Shown piece by piece: positions 27,912 to 35,735 of a stretch of 64,000 nucleotides of DNA (positions are counted from its first letter, which is position 1; each line of letters starts with the position of its first letter). The stretch is from the NCBI RefSeq assembly GCF_020907275.1, contig NZ_JAJJWI010000001.1, forward strand, positions 114,151 through 178,150. Reading direction: 5' to 3'. The translations under genes and the position numbers were made by a program. The notes beneath the pieces were generated by a model. It saw only the letters and a program-made list of their open reading frames with translations. It made no database searches and was not told where the DNA came from. This DNA is from Pontibacter silvestris (GTDB taxonomy: Bacteria; Bacteroidota; Bacteroidia; Cytophagales; Hymenobacteraceae).

Positions 27912-28262
27912 TTGTTCTCCGATTGATAGTAAGCTTAGCGCATGTTAATGTTTCCTGTACGTGTTTAAATTTAAAGATAAACCTTTTATAGTCCTAGAAT
28001 TAATGTTTAAATGGTGAGTCAGTAATTGCAACACCTTAGGACGGTGCTATTCCTCCTGTGCTTTGGCTATCACAACATTTCCTATCCCATATAAGGTTTC
28101 TGTTAGTCGCTTACTTTATAAAGTATTTAATCATAAAGGTTATTTAATAGTCATTTAGCTGTTTATTTTCTAATATTTAGATTAATCTAAAATTAATTTT
28201 GATTTTTATTGTTATTAATATTTTATTTGTTGCGTATCTTGTTTAGATTAATCGAAGTATGT
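27912..28262. other. Divergent intergenic region (ABC exporter / TonB receptor)
   Basis: About 350 bp, very AT-rich, with no gene. No full match to TAnnTTTG with a TTG partner was found on either strand. A run of ATTAATTTTGATTTTTATTG-like sequence near 28190-28215 precedes the receptor gene. Confidence 0.35.
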
Positions 28263-30521
28263 ATGAAAGAACTGTACAACATTGTGGTATTTATATTGAT
28301 GCCAGTTATAGCTCAGGCACAAATTGGTAGTATAAGTGGTCAGATAACAGGAGAAACAGGTCCCGTAGCGTATGCAAGTGTAGGTATTGCAGGAATAAAT
28401 GCAGGAGCTACTACTACAGAAGAAGGTACTTTTAATATCAATAATATACCTGCAGGCTCTTATATGTTAAACATTTCAGCCATTGGGTTCAGCAGTAAAG
28501 GCCAAAAGATCAAGGTTAAAGCTGGCGAGACTACAACGGTATACGTGGTGCTACGGCAAAGTGCTTCCAGATTGAATGAAGTAGTGGTAACTGGTACTAT
28601 GCGCGAGACCTATCAGTTGGAGTCGCCGGTGCCCGTAGAAATATACACACCCAAATACTTTCAGAGGAATCCTACTCCGGCCATTTTTGAGGCACTTGAA
28701 ATGGTAAATGGCGTACAGCCGCAGGTTAGCTGTAACGTATGTGGAACTGGCGATATACATATCAATGGCATGGAAGGAGCTTATACAATGGTGCTGATTG
28801 ATGGAATGCCTATTGTAAGTGCTTTGTCTACAGTATATGGTTTGAGTGGCATACCCAACAGTTTAATTGAACGCATAGAGGTTGTGAAAGGTCCTGCTTC
28901 TACTCTTTATGGCTCAGAAGCAATGGCTGGGCTCATTAACGTTATTACCAAAGCATCTGCAAAGTCACCCGCTGTTTCAGCAGATGTGTTTTATACATCA
29001 CATAAAGAATTAAATGCTGATATTGGCTGGAGTAGGCGCTATAAAGATGCATCCACTATATTAAGTACAAACTATTACCGGTTTCAGGACTGGCGCGATG
29101 TAAACAAAGATAACTTCACGGATATTCCGCAGCAGCATCGGGTATCGGTGTTTAACAAGTGGAGCTTTAACCGCCAGCATAATCGTTTGGCAACAGTGGC
29201 GGCACGCTATTATTACGAAGACAGATTTGGAGGTGAACTGCAATGGACGCCAGCCTACAGAGGAGGAGACGATATCTATGGTGAATCCGTCTACACACGT
29301 CGTTATGAACTTATAGGAGCTTACCAGTTGCCTCTGCTAGAAAAAGTCATGCTACGATACTCTTACAACGATCATAAGCAGAACTCGGCTTATGGCGAGC
29401 AGCTTTACAAGGCGCAACAGCGTGTACTTGTTGGGCAACTCATTTGGGATAAGCCTTTAAGCCAGCGCCATAACTTATTAGTTGGTACCTCCTATCGTTA
29501 TACTTATTATGATGATAACACTCCTGCTACTCAGTCACCTGATGAGCAGGAACTTAAGAACCAAGCCTCACATATTTCCTTACCAGGTGCCTTTCTGGAA
29601 GATGAGTTAAAGTTTTCACCAGTGTTTACTTTGCTCACGGGCTTGCGCTATGATTATAATTCGGAGCATGGTAGCATATTTACGCCCCGGTTAAACCTGA
29701 AGTGGTCGCCAGGTGAAGCTGATATTCTTCGCTTGAGCTTAGGTAATGGCTATAGAGTGGTCAATTTGTTCACGGAAGATCATGCAGCTTTAACCGGAGC
29801 ACGTGAGGTAGTTATAAAAAATAAACTGAAGCCAGAGCGGTCTTACAACATAAGTTTGAACTATAACAAGTACATGAACTTGAACGGTGGCTATATTAAT
29901 TTGCTGGGAACAGCTTTCTATACCTACTTCACAAATAGGATTGTGGGTGATTTCCTGACAGACAACAACAAGATTATCTACGATAACCTGCATGGTCACG
30001 CTGTTTCAAAAGGAGTAGCACTGGATGCAGAAGTTGCCTTTACATTTCCGCTACGCCTTAACGCCGGTGTTACACTTATAGATGTATACCAGGTACAGAA
30101 GAACAGGAAAGGGGAGGAGGAACGGGTACCTCAACTGCATGCGCCATCCTTTTCAGGCAATTTTGCCTTATCATATACATTTAGAAATGCAGGACTAAGC
30201 CTGGATTATACTGGCAGTGTGAAAGGACCTATGTATTTACCTGTACAGGAAAAGGACTTCAGACCGGAGAAGTCTCCGTGGTTTACTTTGCAAAACATAC
30301 AACTTACTAAGGCTTTTGCCGGTGGTTTAGAAGTGTATGGTGGGCTTAAGAACATTTTTAACTTTATGCCTGATTATCCGCTAATGCGCTCTTTTGACCC
30401 TTTTGATAAGCAAATAGCAGTTAATAACCCCAATAACTACACGTTTGATACGGAATATAATTACGCACCACTGCAGGGTAGAAGAACATATATGGGAATA
30501 CGCTACATACTGGACAAGTGA
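28263..30521 (+). CDS. TonB-dependent outer-membrane receptor, substrate unknown
   Basis: An outer-membrane importer of the siderophore/cobalamin-receptor type, not SusC-like and without a SusD. The frame reaches a TTG at 28209, but ATG 28263 gives a normal signal peptide (NIVVFILMPVIAQAQ) and 752 residues. An N-terminal carboxypeptidase-regulatory-like domain (SISGQITGETGPVAYASV) leads to a TonB-box region NEVVVTGTMRET, then the plug (IERIEVVKGPASTLYGSEA) and a 22-strand barrel. The plug contains a Cys pair, VSCNVCGTGDIHINGMEG (Cys about 157 and 160), a conserved feature of a Bacteroidota subgroup; a metal or metallo-complex substrate is possible but not shown. It stands alone. Confidence 0.9.
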   Translation: MKELYNIVVFILMPVIAQAQIGSISGQITGETGPVAYASVGIAGINAGATTTEEGTFNINNIPAGSYMLNISAIGFSSKGQKIKVKAGETTTVYVVLRQSASRLNEVVVTGTMRETYQLESPVPVEIYTPKYFQRNPTPAIFEALEMVNGVQPQVSCNVCGTGDIHINGMEGAYTMVLIDGMPIVSALSTVYGLSGIPNSLIERIEVVKGPASTLYGSEAMAGLINVITKASAKSPAVSADVFYTSHKELNADIGWSRRYKDASTILSTNYYRFQDWRDVNKDNFTDIPQQHRVSVFNKWSFNRQHNRLATVAARYYYEDRFGGELQWTPAYRGGDDIYGESVYTRRYELIGAYQLPLLEKVMLRYSYNDHKQNSAYGEQLYKAQQRVLVGQLIWDKPLSQRHNLLVGTSYRYTYYDDNTPATQSPDEQELKNQASHISLPGAFLEDELKFSPVFTLLTGLRYDYNSEHGSIFTPRLNLKWSPGEADILRLSLGNGYRVVNLFTEDHAALTGAREVVIKNKLKPERSYNISLNYNKYMNLNGGYINLLGTAFYTYFTNRIVGDFLTDNNKIIYDNLHGHAVSKGVALDAEVAFTFPLRLNAGVTLIDVYQVQKNRKGEEERVPQLHAPSFSGNFALSYTFRNAGLSLDYTGSVKGPMYLPVQEKDFRPEKSPWFTLQNIQLTKAFAGGLEVYGGLKNIFNFMPDYPLMRSFDPFDKQIAVNNPNNYTFDTEYNYAPLQGRRTYMGIRYILDK

Positions 30522-30566
30522 ATGGTTAATTAACAGGGGAAATTGTGCTGGTGGAGGAGGATTTAG

Positions 30567-30597
30567 TTGCAAATTAAATAACCGCTAGCTACTTTTG
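30567..30597 (+). promoter_or_regulatory. Promoter of tRNA-Leu
   Basis: TTG at 30567-30569, a 20-nt spacer and TACTTTTG at 30590-30597, a full match to the Bacteroidota vegetative consensus. Transcription would start near 30604, nine bases before the mature tRNA. It is the best promoter match in the window. Confidence 0.75.
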
Positions 30598-30612
30598 CAG
30601 CCACAATTCCTT

Positions 30613-30694
30613 GCGCACGTGGTGAAATCGGTAGACACGCCATCTTGAGGGGGTGGTGCCTTCGGGTGTGGGAGTTCGAATCTCCCCGTGCGCA
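30613..30694 (+). tRNA. tRNA-Leu (anticodon GAG)
   Basis: An 82-nt class II tRNA. The acceptor stem pairs GCGCACG (30613-30619) with CGTGCGC (30687-30693) and leaves discriminator A at 30694. The anticodon stem CCATC/GGTGG encloses loop TTGAGGG, giving anticodon GAG for CUC/CUU. The T arm is GGGAG-TTCGAAT-CTCCC and the variable arm is extended as expected for Leu. The 3-prime CCA is not encoded; a T-rich stretch follows. Confidence 0.95.
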
Positions 30695-31208
30695 CTCCTT
30701 TCTTTTTCTGCTTAAATATCTTAGGTGCTTTTTTTGTTTAGCTACGTAGTAAGCAACCAATTACAATTCCTTTAGCCAATCTTACCTACTCATTTCAACT
30801 GTTAATCTATACTTAGTTGACCTGAAATAAGAACGCTCTTTCCTTTAAAGGACCAATACTAACTTATGTCGAACATGTTTACTGTAAGTTGCACAATGCT
30901 TTCAGCAAACTTAACACAGCACAACATATGGAGCACTATTTAAATCACACGCAGAACGCCTTCTTTGTTTACTGATAACAGTAGCATTCATGTTGATCAA
31001 TCTATATATTCTCTTGTGAAGAAGAAGTAGGTCTCGTGTACTGTTACTCTTAACCTCTGTCATAAGGGGAAAGCGGTAATAGTAAGGTGATAAAAATTAA
31101 TACGACCCTTCATTGGTCGGTACAATCTGGTTATATACCGATACATTCGACTCTTCTGAAATTAAAAGGGTGCTTTTTGGCGTTAGTTAAGCAAAAAATG
31201 CAACTATT
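30695..31208. other. Intergenic region after tRNA-Leu
   Basis: About 514 bp without a credible gene, RNA or repeat. The T-rich stretch just after the tRNA (30697-30707) could end its transcript. No integrase, att-like duplication of the tRNA 3-prime end, or island signature is visible. Confidence 0.5.
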
Positions 31209-32561
31209 ATGATGAGAATAAAGGTTTACCTGATGTCATTGGCTTTTGTGCTGTTCCTATTTACTTCCTGCGATAATTCAGACACAGAAACTGACCCTGA
31301 GCCGGAAAATTCTACTGAACTGTCTCCTGAAACGAACGAGGAAGCTTCAGACGATTATATATTAGACAGTGAAATAACTTACATTGTCCTGAATGGAAGA
31401 TCTGTTTCTGTTACAGGCAGCGGTGTAACAACAGAAGGTGCTGTGGCAACAATTACAGCAGCCGGTACCTATAACGTAAGCGGTAGCCTGTCAAACGGAC
31501 AGATAATTGTAGATGCCGCTACATCTGATAAAGTAAAGGTTATGTTGGATGGAGTTAATATAGCCAGTACGAGTGTACCACTTTATGTTAAAAGTGCTGA
31601 TAAGGTTGTTCTGTATTTAACTCCAGAAACAGAAAACTCACTTACGGATGGAAGTGCAAACACGCTGGATGGAGCTCTTTATAGTGCAGCAAAGCTGTCT
31701 GTGTTTGGTGCAGGATCTCTTACTGTTACAGGAAACGCAGATGGAGGTATAGTTAGTGAAGGAGGCCTGATCATCAAGGAAGGAGAGTATAATATTACCG
31801 CAGCAGAATCAACCATAAAAAGCAATAAAAACATTATTGTGGATGGGGGCACCTTTACTCTTGCTACAGGAAATGATGGTATTCATGGCGAAGAATCGTT
31901 GATCTTTAATGGTGGCGACATTCTAATCACACAGTCGGAGGAAGGGGTGGAAAGCGCTGATATTACTATCAATGACGGTACGCGTATTCAATTGACATCA
32001 ACTGATGACGGACTAAATGCTTCTTCAGGAGATGATGTGTCTACTAATCACTTCTATATGAATGGTGGCTACCTTTACATTAATTCCCAAGGAGATGGAA
32101 TAGATTCAAATGGTTATATTGAAATGACAGGTGGAGTGGTAGTTGTAAATGGGCCTACTGGAAATGGCAATGCTGCTATCGATTATGACAAAACTTTCAA
32201 CATATCCGGTGGTCTGTTAGTAGCTGTGGGTAGCTCTGGCATGGCACAGGCACCAAGCCAATCGTCTACTCAAAATTCAGTAAAGGCAACCTTTAGTTCA
32301 ACTAAGCAGGCTAAACAGCTGATTCATGTGCAGGATAGCAATGGAAATGATGTATTAACCTTTAGTCCAGCCAAAGATTATCAGTCTCTGATTTTCTCTT
32401 CTGCTTCCCTGGTGCAAGGTACTTCCTACTCTGTTTACCTTGGCGGCAGTTCTTCTGGCACTGCTTCCGATGGTTTGTATGAAGGTGGTACTTATACAGC
32501 AGGTACATTAAGCTCCGGTTTTACTGTATCCGGTTCCGTTACTACTTTAAAAGCTAATTAA
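31209..32561 (+). CDS. Beta-helix carbohydrate-binding lipoprotein (Cthe_2159/DUF4353-like)
   Basis: A 450-residue lipoprotein (lipobox LFTSC, Cys at 20-21) with an acidic Glu/Thr/Pro-rich linker to about residue 55. The rest is built of short repeats such as NIIVDGGTFTLATGNDGIHG, SLIFNGGDILITQ and ITINDGTRIQLTSTDDGLNA, the pattern of right-handed parallel beta-helices of the Cthe_2159 type, which bind acidic polysaccharides such as polygalacturonate. The repeat block spans about 60-350; the C-terminal 100 residues form a separate beta-rich part. A pectin-related ligand would fit the nearby arabinan locus, but this is inference. A terminator follows. Confidence 0.85.
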   Translation: MMRIKVYLMSLAFVLFLFTSCDNSDTETDPEPENSTELSPETNEEASDDYILDSEITYIVLNGRSVSVTGSGVTTEGAVATITAAGTYNVSGSLSNGQIIVDAATSDKVKVMLDGVNIASTSVPLYVKSADKVVLYLTPETENSLTDGSANTLDGALYSAAKLSVFGAGSLTVTGNADGGIVSEGGLIIKEGEYNITAAESTIKSNKNIIVDGGTFTLATGNDGIHGEESLIFNGGDILITQSEEGVESADITINDGTRIQLTSTDDGLNASSGDDVSTNHFYMNGGYLYINSQGDGIDSNGYIEMTGGVVVVNGPTGNGNAAIDYDKTFNISGGLLVAVGSSGMAQAPSQSSTQNSVKATFSSTKQAKQLIHVQDSNGNDVLTFSPAKDYQSLIFSSASLVQGTSYSVYLGGSSSGTASDGLYEGGTYTAGTLSSGFTVSGSVTTLKAN

Positions 32562-32590
32562 CCTTTTATTGCTTTTGTTTTCTTCTTAAA

Positions 32591-32617
32591 GGTCTGTGGT
32601 ACACAGACCGTTTTTTA
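32591..32617 (+). terminator. Intrinsic terminator
   Basis: GGTCTGTG-GTA-CACAGACC hairpin (32591-32609) followed by GTTTTTTAT, 30 nt after the beta-helix lipoprotein gene. Confidence 0.8.
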
Positions 32618-32738
32618 TATCAGTTATGATATTAGTAGCTTAAAGTAAGAGCGTCGGCGCTTATAACGTTAGAAGTGCCTAATTTAAACTTCCGGAAAAA
32701 ACAGCAAATAAGCTAAATTGTAAAAGTCTTGGATTATA

Positions 32739-34310
32739 TTAGACTTTTCGTTCAAAGGGGTTTTCAGGCTTTACCAGAAGGACCTTTTCCCGATCTACTG
32801 CCACAGCACCAGGTGCTGAGCCTTTAGGCTTTCGGACATATTTTTTAGGAGTATACAACACAGGACATAAAGAGTCGCTTTTTCGCTTGCTATAGTAAGC
32901 TGCCAGCTGAGCCGCCTTTTCAAGCACAGTTACAGGTATGGTTTTTCCAGCCTGGTATTTAATAACCACGTGAGAGCCGGAGACATCTTTGGCATGTAGC
33001 CAGAGGTCGTCCTTATAAGTGTGGCGCTGAGTTAGCAGGTCATTATTCTTGGCACTCTTACCGACTAGTATTTTAAAGCCCTCCGTCTCAAACAAACGGA
33101 AAGGAATTTCCTGCTGTGCCTTTTGCTTCGTTGTAAGCAAATGAGCATAATCGTGGAGGAAGTTTTTGAGGGCTTTATAATCTTTTGCCTCTGATAAAGT
33201 AGTTAAGGCATCTTCAAAAATAATCACTTCCTCCAGCTTCCGTTCTATTTTCTCCTCCAGTTGTTTGACCTCTACATGTTGGTTTTTTGCTTTTCGATAG
33301 TAACGTTCTGCCTGCTTTTGTGGGGTTTCGTCTTGTTTTAGTTTAAACGTGCGGTTCTGGTCGGTGTAAAAATCGTATAGTTCTACTTGTGTGGCGCGTG
33401 GCGGAATGTTAGTCAGGTTGGCCATTATAATGTCTGCCGTTTGGGAGTAGGATCTATCATGGCGAAGCTCTTTCAGTTTTGCTTCGGACTGTTCCAAAAC
33501 AGATTGCGAAGCATGTAACTTTTTACTTAATTGTTGCTTTGCCTGTTCATACTGGCGCTCAAAACCTGTTTCAGAAAGGTATGTACGGGTATATGTATTG
33601 AGAGCCTCTATAGGCGAAGCAATCTGCTGCAACACTTCACCAAGCGGAAGCAGCGATAATCTTAGTTTCCCTTCCAGCCTGATAATGTAATAGCTCTCTG
33701 GTGCCAGCAGTAAATCCAGCACTTCCTGAACCATTTCCCACTTTTCCTCCACAGGCTGTTGCTTGTATCCTTTCTCTTCCAGATACAAAGCAGGAATATC
33801 TCCAAAAGTAGGATATATCTTTTTTAAGTTGCCACCAGCTGCCGCAAATGCTTCATAGTTCTGAGGCAGGCTACGGTGCATTTGCAATGGGTTTAGCTCC
33901 AGGTCACTTTCGAACTTCTTATGGAACAGCGTTACAGATGCATTATCCTCATACAAAATAATATTGGAGCGATTACCAAACAGCTTAAATAGCAGCAACA
34001 TGTTGTTGCTTAACATTAAGTAAAAACTGCGTTCGTTTTCGTGCTGTACAATACCTTCAACTGTTTGCCCTATCGTTGGCTCGAACAGTTCCACACTATT
34101 TGCGCGAGCACGTCTGAACTCATTCGGGAAAGAAAGGGCTGCGAAATGGGAGGTAAGCATCGCCCGTATATATAGCTCTTCTTTCTCTTTGGCAAAGCCA
34201 ATGATTAGCTCATCCTTGTTTTGGCTAAAACACGTTGCCACATGCATACCGGTTAGTTTCGGTTGCAGTGCCTGTGTGAGTTGCCTTAAAAAGTAGTAGT
34301 TCTGATGCAC
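32739..34310 (-). CDS. rqcH: RqcH / NFACT-family ribosome quality-control protein
   Basis: Bacterial Rqc2 homolog that binds stalled 50S-peptidyl-tRNA complexes and adds C-terminal Ala tails. Of the 523 residues, about 1-200 form NFACT-N, about 230-375 the coiled-coil arms (QAKQQLSKKLHASQSVLEQSEAKLKELRH region) and about 400-515 the NFACT-R/DUF814 domain with DLWLHAKDVSGSHVVIK and AAQLAAYYSKRKSD. The Asp-Arg pair described as important in Bacillus RqcH appears to be Glu-Arg here (E93-R94 in NERSFYL; alignment by eye). The start codon is GTG, directly abutting the TAA of the upstream gene, so translation is probably coupled. It is the last gene of a five-gene operon. Confidence 0.93.
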   Translation of the reverse strand: MHQNYYFLRQLTQALQPKLTGMHVATCFSQNKDELIIGFAKEKEELYIRAMLTSHFAALSFPNEFRRARANSVELFEPTIGQTVEGIVQHENERSFYLMLSNNMLLLFKLFGNRSNIILYEDNASVTLFHKKFESDLELNPLQMHRSLPQNYEAFAAAGGNLKKIYPTFGDIPALYLEEKGYKQQPVEEKWEMVQEVLDLLLAPESYYIIRLEGKLRLSLLPLGEVLQQIASPIEALNTYTRTYLSETGFERQYEQAKQQLSKKLHASQSVLEQSEAKLKELRHDRSYSQTADIIMANLTNIPPRATQVELYDFYTDQNRTFKLKQDETPQKQAERYYRKAKNQHVEVKQLEEKIERKLEEVIIFEDALTTLSEAKDYKALKNFLHDYAHLLTTKQKAQQEIPFRLFETEGFKILVGKSAKNNDLLTQRHTYKDDLWLHAKDVSGSHVVIKYQAGKTIPVTVLEKAAQLAAYYSKRKSDSLCPVLYTPKKYVRKPKGSAPGAVAVDREKVLLVKPENPFERKV

Positions 34311-35072
34311 TTATACTTCTATCTGTAGGCCATCATAAGCCAGGCGAATAAAATCAGGCAAGTTTTGTTCTACCTCCCGATGTAAACCCAGTAAATGACT
34401 AATGTGGGTAAGATACGCTCTCTCAGGCTTTAGCTCTGTTAGCAGGGCAATAGCTTCCTGTAAAGAAAAATGAGAAATATGTGGTTCGTGGCGAAGTGCG
34501 TCCAGTACAATCACCTTAGAGCCTCTTACTTTATCTTTTTCCTCTTCGGCAATAAAGCTTACGTCAGTAATGTAAGTGAAGTCTCCTATGCGGTAGCCAA
34601 ATACCGGTAATTTATAATGCATTACCCGAATAGGTATAAACTCCACACCTGCTACTTCAAACGGTTCATTGATAACAGGATAAAGCTCTACTTTGGGAAT
34701 GCCTGGGTATTTGTATTCCGCAAAAATGTAAGGAAACTCCTGCTTAATCCGTTCAAGTACACGCTCCTCTCCATAGAGTGGCATGTCTGTGTTTTGCATA
34801 AAGTTGAAGGGACGGATATCGTCCAGACCGGCAATATGATCTTTATGCTCGTGCGTATAGACTAAGGCATCGAGTTTTTTTATACGTTCTCGCAGTACCT
34901 GTTGCCGGAAGTCAGGCCCAGAATCAATAATAATACTTTTCCCATTGACCTGCAGATGCACTGATACTCGCAAGCGATTATCACGGTAATCTACTGAACT
35001 GCAAACTTCGCAGGTGCACCCGATTAATGGTACGCCTTGCGAAGTTCCCGTTCCTAGGAATGTGATTTTCAA
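34311..35072 (-). CDS. PhnP-like metallo-beta-lactamase-fold phosphodiesterase
   Basis: A 253-residue metallo-hydrolase. It begins with MKITFLGTGTSQGVP, has a GCTCEVC Cys motif that in PhnP-type enzymes binds an extra zinc, the metal-binding HEHKDH motif (about 77-82), and further ligands in MHYKLP, YITDVSF and YLTHISHLLG. Relatives hydrolyse cyclic phosphates such as phosphoribosyl 1,2-cyclic phosphate; the true substrate here is unknown. It is packed between a small unknown gene (1-nt gap) and rqcH (no gap). Confidence 0.88.
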   Translation of the reverse strand: MKITFLGTGTSQGVPLIGCTCEVCSSVDYRDNRLRVSVHLQVNGKSIIIDSGPDFRQQVLRERIKKLDALVYTHEHKDHIAGLDDIRPFNFMQNTDMPLYGEERVLERIKQEFPYIFAEYKYPGIPKVELYPVINEPFEVAGVEFIPIRVMHYKLPVFGYRIGDFTYITDVSFIAEEEKDKVRGSKVIVLDALRHEPHISHFSLQEAIALLTELKPERAYLTHISHLLGLHREVEQNLPDFIRLAYDGLQIEV

Positions 35073-35073
35073 G

Positions 35074-35343
35074 CTAATTTTCTTGTTTACAGATTTCGAG
35101 GTAGAGCTGTCGGTTTTTTTCGCTCAGGCAACTTTCATCTACTGCAATAGTGCGAAGGATGTCATACAGGCAGTTTATTTTGCCCTCCAGGCTATAGTAT
35201 TTATTTACAACAGCCACTTTCATGTCCTTCAGCACACAATAGCCTGCTTTAAAGTTGCCTTTTTCGTAGCGCAGCACAAAATCCGACTCTGCAAAAATAT
35301 CCTCTAATTTGTTTAAAAATGGCCGCGTATACTTTAGCTCCAT
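35074..35343 (-). CDS. Small conserved-looking protein of unknown function
   Basis: An 89-residue soluble protein with no signal peptide or membrane segment. The sequence is mixed alpha/beta in character (FLNKLEDIFAESDFVLRYEKGNFKAGYC, then KVAVVNKYYSLEGKINCLYDIL) with three Cys residues and a helical C-terminus. It belongs to the same tight operon as the receiver gene (9 nt upstream) and the PhnP-like gene (1 nt downstream), which supports it being real. I do not recognise a named family. Confidence 0.8.
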   Translation of the reverse strand: MELKYTRPFLNKLEDIFAESDFVLRYEKGNFKAGYCVLKDMKVAVVNKYYSLEGKINCLYDILRTIAVDESCLSEKNRQLYLEICKQEN

Positions 35344-35352
35344 GTAGTACTA

Positions 35353-35730
35353 TTAAGCTGTGTACTGTTTTACAGTTTTTACCAGTAAATCGAAATCCAG
35401 TGGTTTAGGTAAATAAGCGTTGATACCTGCTTCTTTAAAGTCTTCCATGGAATAGTTGTTGGCATTGCCTGTAACAGCTATTATCGGAATATTCGCAATG
35501 TCTTTATTTTCATGTGCACGAATTTCACGTGTGCAGTCCATCCCGTTCTTAACAGGAATGTTAAGGTCCATCAGAATGGTATCGATCTTGCCGCTTTCTA
35601 CTTGCTTAATTACCTCACCACCATTTTTGGCAGTAAGAATCTTGTAGTTTTGAAGCTCAAGGATCTTCTTGGTCAGGTTCAGGATTACAGAACTATCTTC
35701 TGCAATTAGAATGGTTTTGCTATCAGCCAT
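35353..35730 (-). CDS. Single-domain response regulator (CheY-like receiver)
   Basis: A 125-residue receiver with no output domain: acidic pocket in ILIAEDSS, phospho-acceptor Asp in ILMDLNIPVKNG (about residue 55), Thr in IIAVTGNA and Lys in YLPKPLDF. It lies 5 nt after the giant hybrid kinase, so it is a natural phosphate receiver for the HPt domain of that kinase. What it acts on is unknown. Confidence 0.93.
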   Translation of the reverse strand: MADSKTILIAEDSSVILNLTKKILELQNYKILTAKNGGEVIKQVESGKIDTILMDLNIPVKNGMDCTREIRAHENKDIANIPIIAVTGNANNYSMEDFKEAGINAYLPKPLDFDLLVKTVKQYTA

Positions 35731-35735
35731 GTTTT

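Noticed and set aside
30563..30760. A 65-codon leftward frame over the tRNA
   Set aside because: It is a shadow of tRNA-Leu; the cloverleaf and promoter explain the region.
30613..31208. tRNA-Leu as an integration site for a genomic island
   Set aside because: No integrase gene and no repeat of the tRNA 3-prime end was seen in the window.
35074..35307. Overlapping open frames on the + strand around the PhnP-like and small unknown genes
   Set aside because: They are antisense to a tightly packed operon and have no domain or initiation context.
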